Shown here piece by piece: positions 61,152-64,000 of a stretch of 64,000 nucleotides of DNA. The notes under the pieces are model-generated. The model saw only the letters and a program-made list of their open reading frames with translations. It had not been told where the DNA came from and did not search any database. A program made the translations under genes and the position numbers. This DNA comes from Streptomyces asiaticus (GTDB lineage: Bacteria; Actinomycetota; Actinomycetes; Streptomycetales; Streptomycetaceae), in contig NZ_JAGSHX010000001.1 in assembly GCF_018138715.1 (NCBI RefSeq), positions 372,001-436,000 on the forward strand. Reading direction: 5' to 3'. Within the stretch, counting starts at the first letter, position 1, and every line of letters starts with the position of its first letter.

Positions 61152-62803
61152 TCCTCAGCGAGGACTATCTTCAGAACCTGCTCGACAAGACCATTCCGCA
61201 GATCCACTCCGTCGCCGACTGCGCCGTGGTCCTCGAGGGTTCGATCGCCGAGGGCTTCGGCAATTCCTCGTCCGACATCGACTTCCTGCTCATCTCCGAC
61301 AGCGACGCCGACCTGCCCACCATGCCCTCGCTCCTGTTCCTGGACGGGCGGCGGGTCGAGGTCAGGACCCGCTCCGTGCGGCAGCTCGCCGAGCAGTTCT
61401 CCGCGGTCACGGCCGACACGCGCGACCACGTGGGCGCCGTCCCGGAGGATCTGCTGAACCGCTGTCAGCGCCTGCTGCGCAGCTTCCCGCTGCGCAATCC
61501 GGACCTGGTGGCGAAGGTCAAGGGGCTGATGTCCCTCGATGACTTCCAGGACACGATGCGGGAGTGGTGGGCACACCACGCACGCCAGTCGATCCGCTAC
61601 GCGCTCGCCCTGCGGGAGCTCGGCCAGGAGGAAGAGGCCGCGGCATGGACCGAGGCCGGACTGATCCAGGCGGTGAAGTCCTGGGCGGCGGGGCGGGGAG
61701 AGACCTATCTGGAGCCGAAGTGGCTGCCCATGCAGCTGGACCGCATCGGTGACCAGCCGCTGTGCGACCGGTACCGGACGCTCGCCTCGCCGGAGGCGTC
61801 GGGCCTCGGCACCGCCGAGTACATCACCGCGGGCGTCCGGCTCACGGCCGATCTGGGGGTGGCGGGCGCCGAACCCGACCCCGAGCGGATCACCGTGGCC
61901 AGGGCCGCCGGGGTGACCACCTGGCAGACCGGCGACCGGGTGCATGTCGTACGCGACAAGCAGGACGTGTTCGTCCTCGGCGACCGCGCGGCACGGGCCT
62001 GGCGTTCGGTCGTCTTCGGCCGGCCCCTGGGGAGCGTAGTGGCCGTGGCGGACGCGTCAGGAGCACCGCAGGCGGGCCCGCAGATCGCCCAGTTCCTCCG
62101 GTTCGGCCTGGTGAAGGTGGCGTGGAAGGGCGAAGGACCGATCGTCCCCGCCATGCCACTGGCCGCCCCGTCCGGCCCCGTCACACCGCCACCGAGCATC
62201 GCCCGGCCCATCGTCACCGTGGGCGGGGCGGCGGTCGGCGGTGCGGAGGGTATCGATCTCGTGCCCATGCCCGCCCGCCGGTTCAGCGCCGCCGCGATGA
62301 CCCTGGTGTGGTCCAACGTGCTGGTGGAGAACGCCCGCGAGGACCTCACCGGCGCCCTGGACCGCGAGCAGTGGAGCGTCGCCGAACTCAGCGCCCGGAG
62401 GATACTGCGGGCCGCGCTGCGCGGGGTGCTCAGCGCCTACGGAGTCAACCCGCTGCCTGCGGACTCCGAGGTCGTCCGCAGGCTGTCCCTCCTCCCGGCG
62501 GGGGTGGACACCGACGAGATCCGGGCCAAGGCCCGGCACCTGGCGACGCTCCCGATCGCGTCCACGGCCCAGGGCGGCGCGGCGCTCACCGCGCTGGACG
62601 ACTTCGTCGTCCTGGTCCGGCACACGATCGGCGCGCACAGCTTCCCGTCCTCCTTCGACTCCTCGGACGGATGGCGGCAGACCCTGGAGATCGGCTACGA
62701 CTGGCTGCGCCTCGGCGCCCACCTCGACGCGGACCTGCCCATCGACGAGGCGAGCGATCTGCTGTCCAGCGGTGGCGCGCAGCCGCATCTCGCCACCACC
62801 TGA
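61148..62803 (+). CDS. Nucleotidyltransferase-fold protein with PqqD-like middle domain
   Basis: 551 residues. Residues about 20-50 give the minimal nucleotidyltransferase signature GSIAEGFGNSSSDIDF (GS then DxD). Residues about 248-326 look like a PqqD/winged-helix domain (VFVLGDRAARAWRSVVFGRP ... QIAQFLRFGLVKVAW). The last 170 residues are helical (DREQWSVAELSARRILRAAL), like the helical domain that follows many such transferases. It may adenylylate or otherwise nucleotidylate a pathway intermediate or the ACP. The GTG start overlaps the upstream stop by four bases. Confidence 0.7.
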   Translation: MILSEDYLQNLLDKTIPQIHSVADCAVVLEGSIAEGFGNSSSDIDFLLISDSDADLPTMPSLLFLDGRRVEVRTRSVRQLAEQFSAVTADTRDHVGAVPEDLLNRCQRLLRSFPLRNPDLVAKVKGLMSLDDFQDTMREWWAHHARQSIRYALALRELGQEEEAAAWTEAGLIQAVKSWAAGRGETYLEPKWLPMQLDRIGDQPLCDRYRTLASPEASGLGTAEYITAGVRLTADLGVAGAEPDPERITVARAAGVTTWQTGDRVHVVRDKQDVFVLGDRAARAWRSVVFGRPLGSVVAVADASGAPQAGPQIAQFLRFGLVKVAWKGEGPIVPAMPLAAPSGPVTPPPSIARPIVTVGGAAVGGAEGIDLVPMPARRFSAAAMTLVWSNVLVENAREDLTGALDREQWSVAELSARRILRAALRGVLSAYGVNPLPADSEVVRRLSLLPAGVDTDEIRAKARHLATLPIASTAQGGAALTALDDFVVLVRHTIGAHSFPSSFDSSDGWRQTLEIGYDWLRLGAHLDADLPIDEASDLLSSGGAQPHLATT

Positions 62804-62819
62804 CGCTGAGGGAGGAACG

Positions 62820-63125
62820 TTGACGTCAAGCACCGGCACACCAGCGCTGAACGAGGACGAGACGCGGAGCAAGGTGTACGCGATCGTCGGCGCGATGGCG
62901 CCCGCGGGGGACGCCACCCTGACCGACGACACCGAGCTCTTCGCCGATCTGGCCTATGACTCGCTCCGGCTCATCGAGTTGACGCTGGCGCTGGAGGAGG
63001 GCTTCGGGCTGGGGGAGCTCGCTCAGGAGAGGACCGCCACGGTCACCACACTCGGCGACATCGTCCGCCTGGTGACAGAGGTACGACAAGAGACCGGGGC
63101 ACGGCGGGCGGAGGCGGGCCGATGA
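62820..63125 (+). CDS. Acyl carrier protein
   Basis: 101 residues, four-helix ACP fold. The phosphopantetheine site is Ser48 in LAYDSLRLIELTLALEEGFG; acidic helix I (NEDETRSKVYAIVG) and the DDTELFADL loop are typical. The TTG start at 62820 has GGGAGG five to ten bases upstream, and no ATG lies before the active site. Its stop overlaps the next start (ATGA). It should carry the acyl chain loaded by the FAAL. Confidence 0.9.
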   Translation: MTSSTGTPALNEDETRSKVYAIVGAMAPAGDATLTDDTELFADLAYDSLRLIELTLALEEGFGLGELAQERTATVTTLGDIVRLVTEVRQETGARRAEAGR

Positions 63126-64000
63126 CGGAGCGCTTGAGGATTCTGGTGACCGGCGTGGCCGGGCTGGTCGGCGCGGAGGTCACCGCCCGGCTGGTGGCGG
63201 CCGGGCACCAGGTCACCGCCCTGGTCCACAACCAGCCGGCGGTCATACGCAACGACGGCACCCCGCTGGAGCCGGACGCCGTCACCCGCCTGCCGGGCGA
63301 TGTGACCAAGCCCCGGCTCGGCCTGCCCGAGGCCGCGTACCAGGCGCTGGTCGCGGACGGCCTCGACCGGATCGTGCACTGCGCCGCGATCACCGACTTC
63401 GGCCTTCCCGACGAGGTCTACCAGGCGGTCAACGTCGACGGCACCGCCCACGTCCTGGAGCTGGCCCGCGCCGGTGGGGTGCCGCTCGTGCACGTGGGAA
63501 CCGCCTATGTGTGCGGTGAGCGCGACGGGCTGATCCGCGAGACGGAGCTGGACGAGGGCCAGCGCCTCGCCAACGCCTACGAGGAGAGCAAGTTCCGGGC
63601 CGAGACCCTGGTGCACAAGGCCCAGGCCGACGGGGTGCGGGCCGCGATCGTCCGCCCCAGCATCGTCGTCGGCGACGAGCGCACCGGCGTGGTGCGCGAC
63701 TACAAGAACATCTATGTCGTGCTCAAGCTGGCCACCGAGGGCAAGGTCCGCTCCATCCCCGGCCAGTACGAGGCGCGCCTGGACCTGGTGCCCGTGGACT
63801 ATGTGGCGGACATCATCACCGAGGTCACCCACCGTTTCGAGGAGGCGGCGGGCCGGACCTTCCACGCGGTGGGCGCACCGCTGACGCTGCGGGACTTCTC
63901 CGATGTGATGGCCGAGTACCCGCCGTTCCACGTGCCGCGGTTCGTCCCGCCGACCAGCTTCGACGCCCAGCGGCTGCCCCGCCGGGAGCGGGCGTACTAC
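63122..64000 (+). CDS. Thioester-reductase-like extended SDR, cut by the window end
   Basis: 293 residues are visible and the frame is open at the edge. NAD(P) motif TGVAGLVGAEV (about 10-20), VHCAAITDFG, and the catalytic Tyr153/Lys157 in YEESK identify an extended short-chain dehydrogenase of the thioester-reductase / male-sterility type (RPSIVVGDERTG, DLVPVDYVADII). Such enzymes reductively release acyl chains from carrier proteins as aldehyde or alcohol. ATG 63122 overlaps the ACP stop (ATGA), strong evidence that it acts on the ACP-bound product. Confidence 0.82.
   Translation, partial: MTERLRILVTGVAGLVGAEVTARLVAAGHQVTALVHNQPAVIRNDGTPLEPDAVTRLPGDVTKPRLGLPEAAYQALVADGLDRIVHCAAITDFGLPDEVYQAVNVDGTAHVLELARAGGVPLVHVGTAYVCGERDGLIRETELDEGQRLANAYEESKFRAETLVHKAQADGVRAAIVRPSIVVGDERTGVVRDYKNIYVVLKLATEGKVRSIPGQYEARLDLVPVDYVADIITEVTHRFEEAAGRTFHAVGAPLTLRDFSDVMAEYPPFHVPRFVPPTSFDAQRLPRRERAYY

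Noticed and set aside
1..64000. tRNA, rRNA, CRISPR arrays, intact transposases, integrases or attachment sites
   Set aside because: I looked for cloverleaf arms with CCA ends, regular repeat-spacer patterns and transposase motifs and found none I could support.

Overview
This is about 64 kb of high-GC DNA whose codons almost all end in G or C. GTG and TTG starts, leaderless promoters, Tat and lipoprotein signals and many secreted glycosidases point to an actinomycete, most likely Streptomyces. I see no rRNA, tRNA, CRISPR array or intact insertion sequence. Gene functions come from motifs and family resemblance read by eye; no database search was run.

Layout. 1-3629: the 3' end of a GntR regulator, an MFS transporter and an AtuA-like (DUF1446) / DUF4387 pair, forming a small catabolic operon. 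3760-12203: a lipoprotein, an odd protein with a single lectin-like repeat, a DUF2071 protein, a class III CoA-transferase, a CE7 esterase, a LacI regulator, a polar amino-acid ABC transporter and a small conserved protein. 12346-25032: a plant-polysaccharide locus with two GH127 beta-L-arabinofuranosidases, two double-module GH43 proteins, a GH43/CBM13 exo-galactanase-like enzyme, a seven-bladed lectin and a MerR-PP2C fusion. Together these suit degradation of arabinan, arabinogalactan-protein or extensin glycans. A perfect 14-bp LacI-type operator lies in the promoter of the first GH127 gene, with a related site upstream of the lacI gene.

25106-46450: two aldo/keto reductases, a CobW/COG0523 GTPase, an FG-GAP protein, GH5, nitrilase, a leaderless RHH/Fic-like toxin-antitoxin pair, a polysaccharide-lyase-like secreted protein, MarR/MFS, a YncE-like lipoprotein, a Gfo/Idh/MocA oxidoreductase, a HAD mutase coupled to a GH65 phosphorylase, a PHP protein, a membrane metalloprotease, GH97 and a small zinc-ribbon protein. 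46526-54892: a channel-like RCK protein with a lost selectivity filter, a cobalamin riboswitch in front of a 2Fe-2S ferredoxin-like gene, a Tat-exported flavoprotein, a deletion scar where an EamA transporter and an isochorismatase remnant meet head to head, and a divergent MFS / ArsR-type pair.

54897-64000 (running off the end): a probable natural-product or lipid-modification cluster. A cytochrome P450 diverges from a tightly overlapping operon of a PEP-synthase/rifampicin-phosphotransferase-like enzyme (two TTA codons), a fatty acyl-AMP ligase, a nucleotidyltransferase with a PqqD-like middle domain, an acyl carrier protein and a thioester-reductase-like SDR. The space between the divergent genes holds a perfect 22-bp palindrome, a nested 72-nt inverted repeat and direct repeats. 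This combination is the best candidate here for an undescribed system: acyl activation onto a carrier protein and reductive release, coupled to ATP-driven phosphoryl transfer and nucleotidyl transfer.
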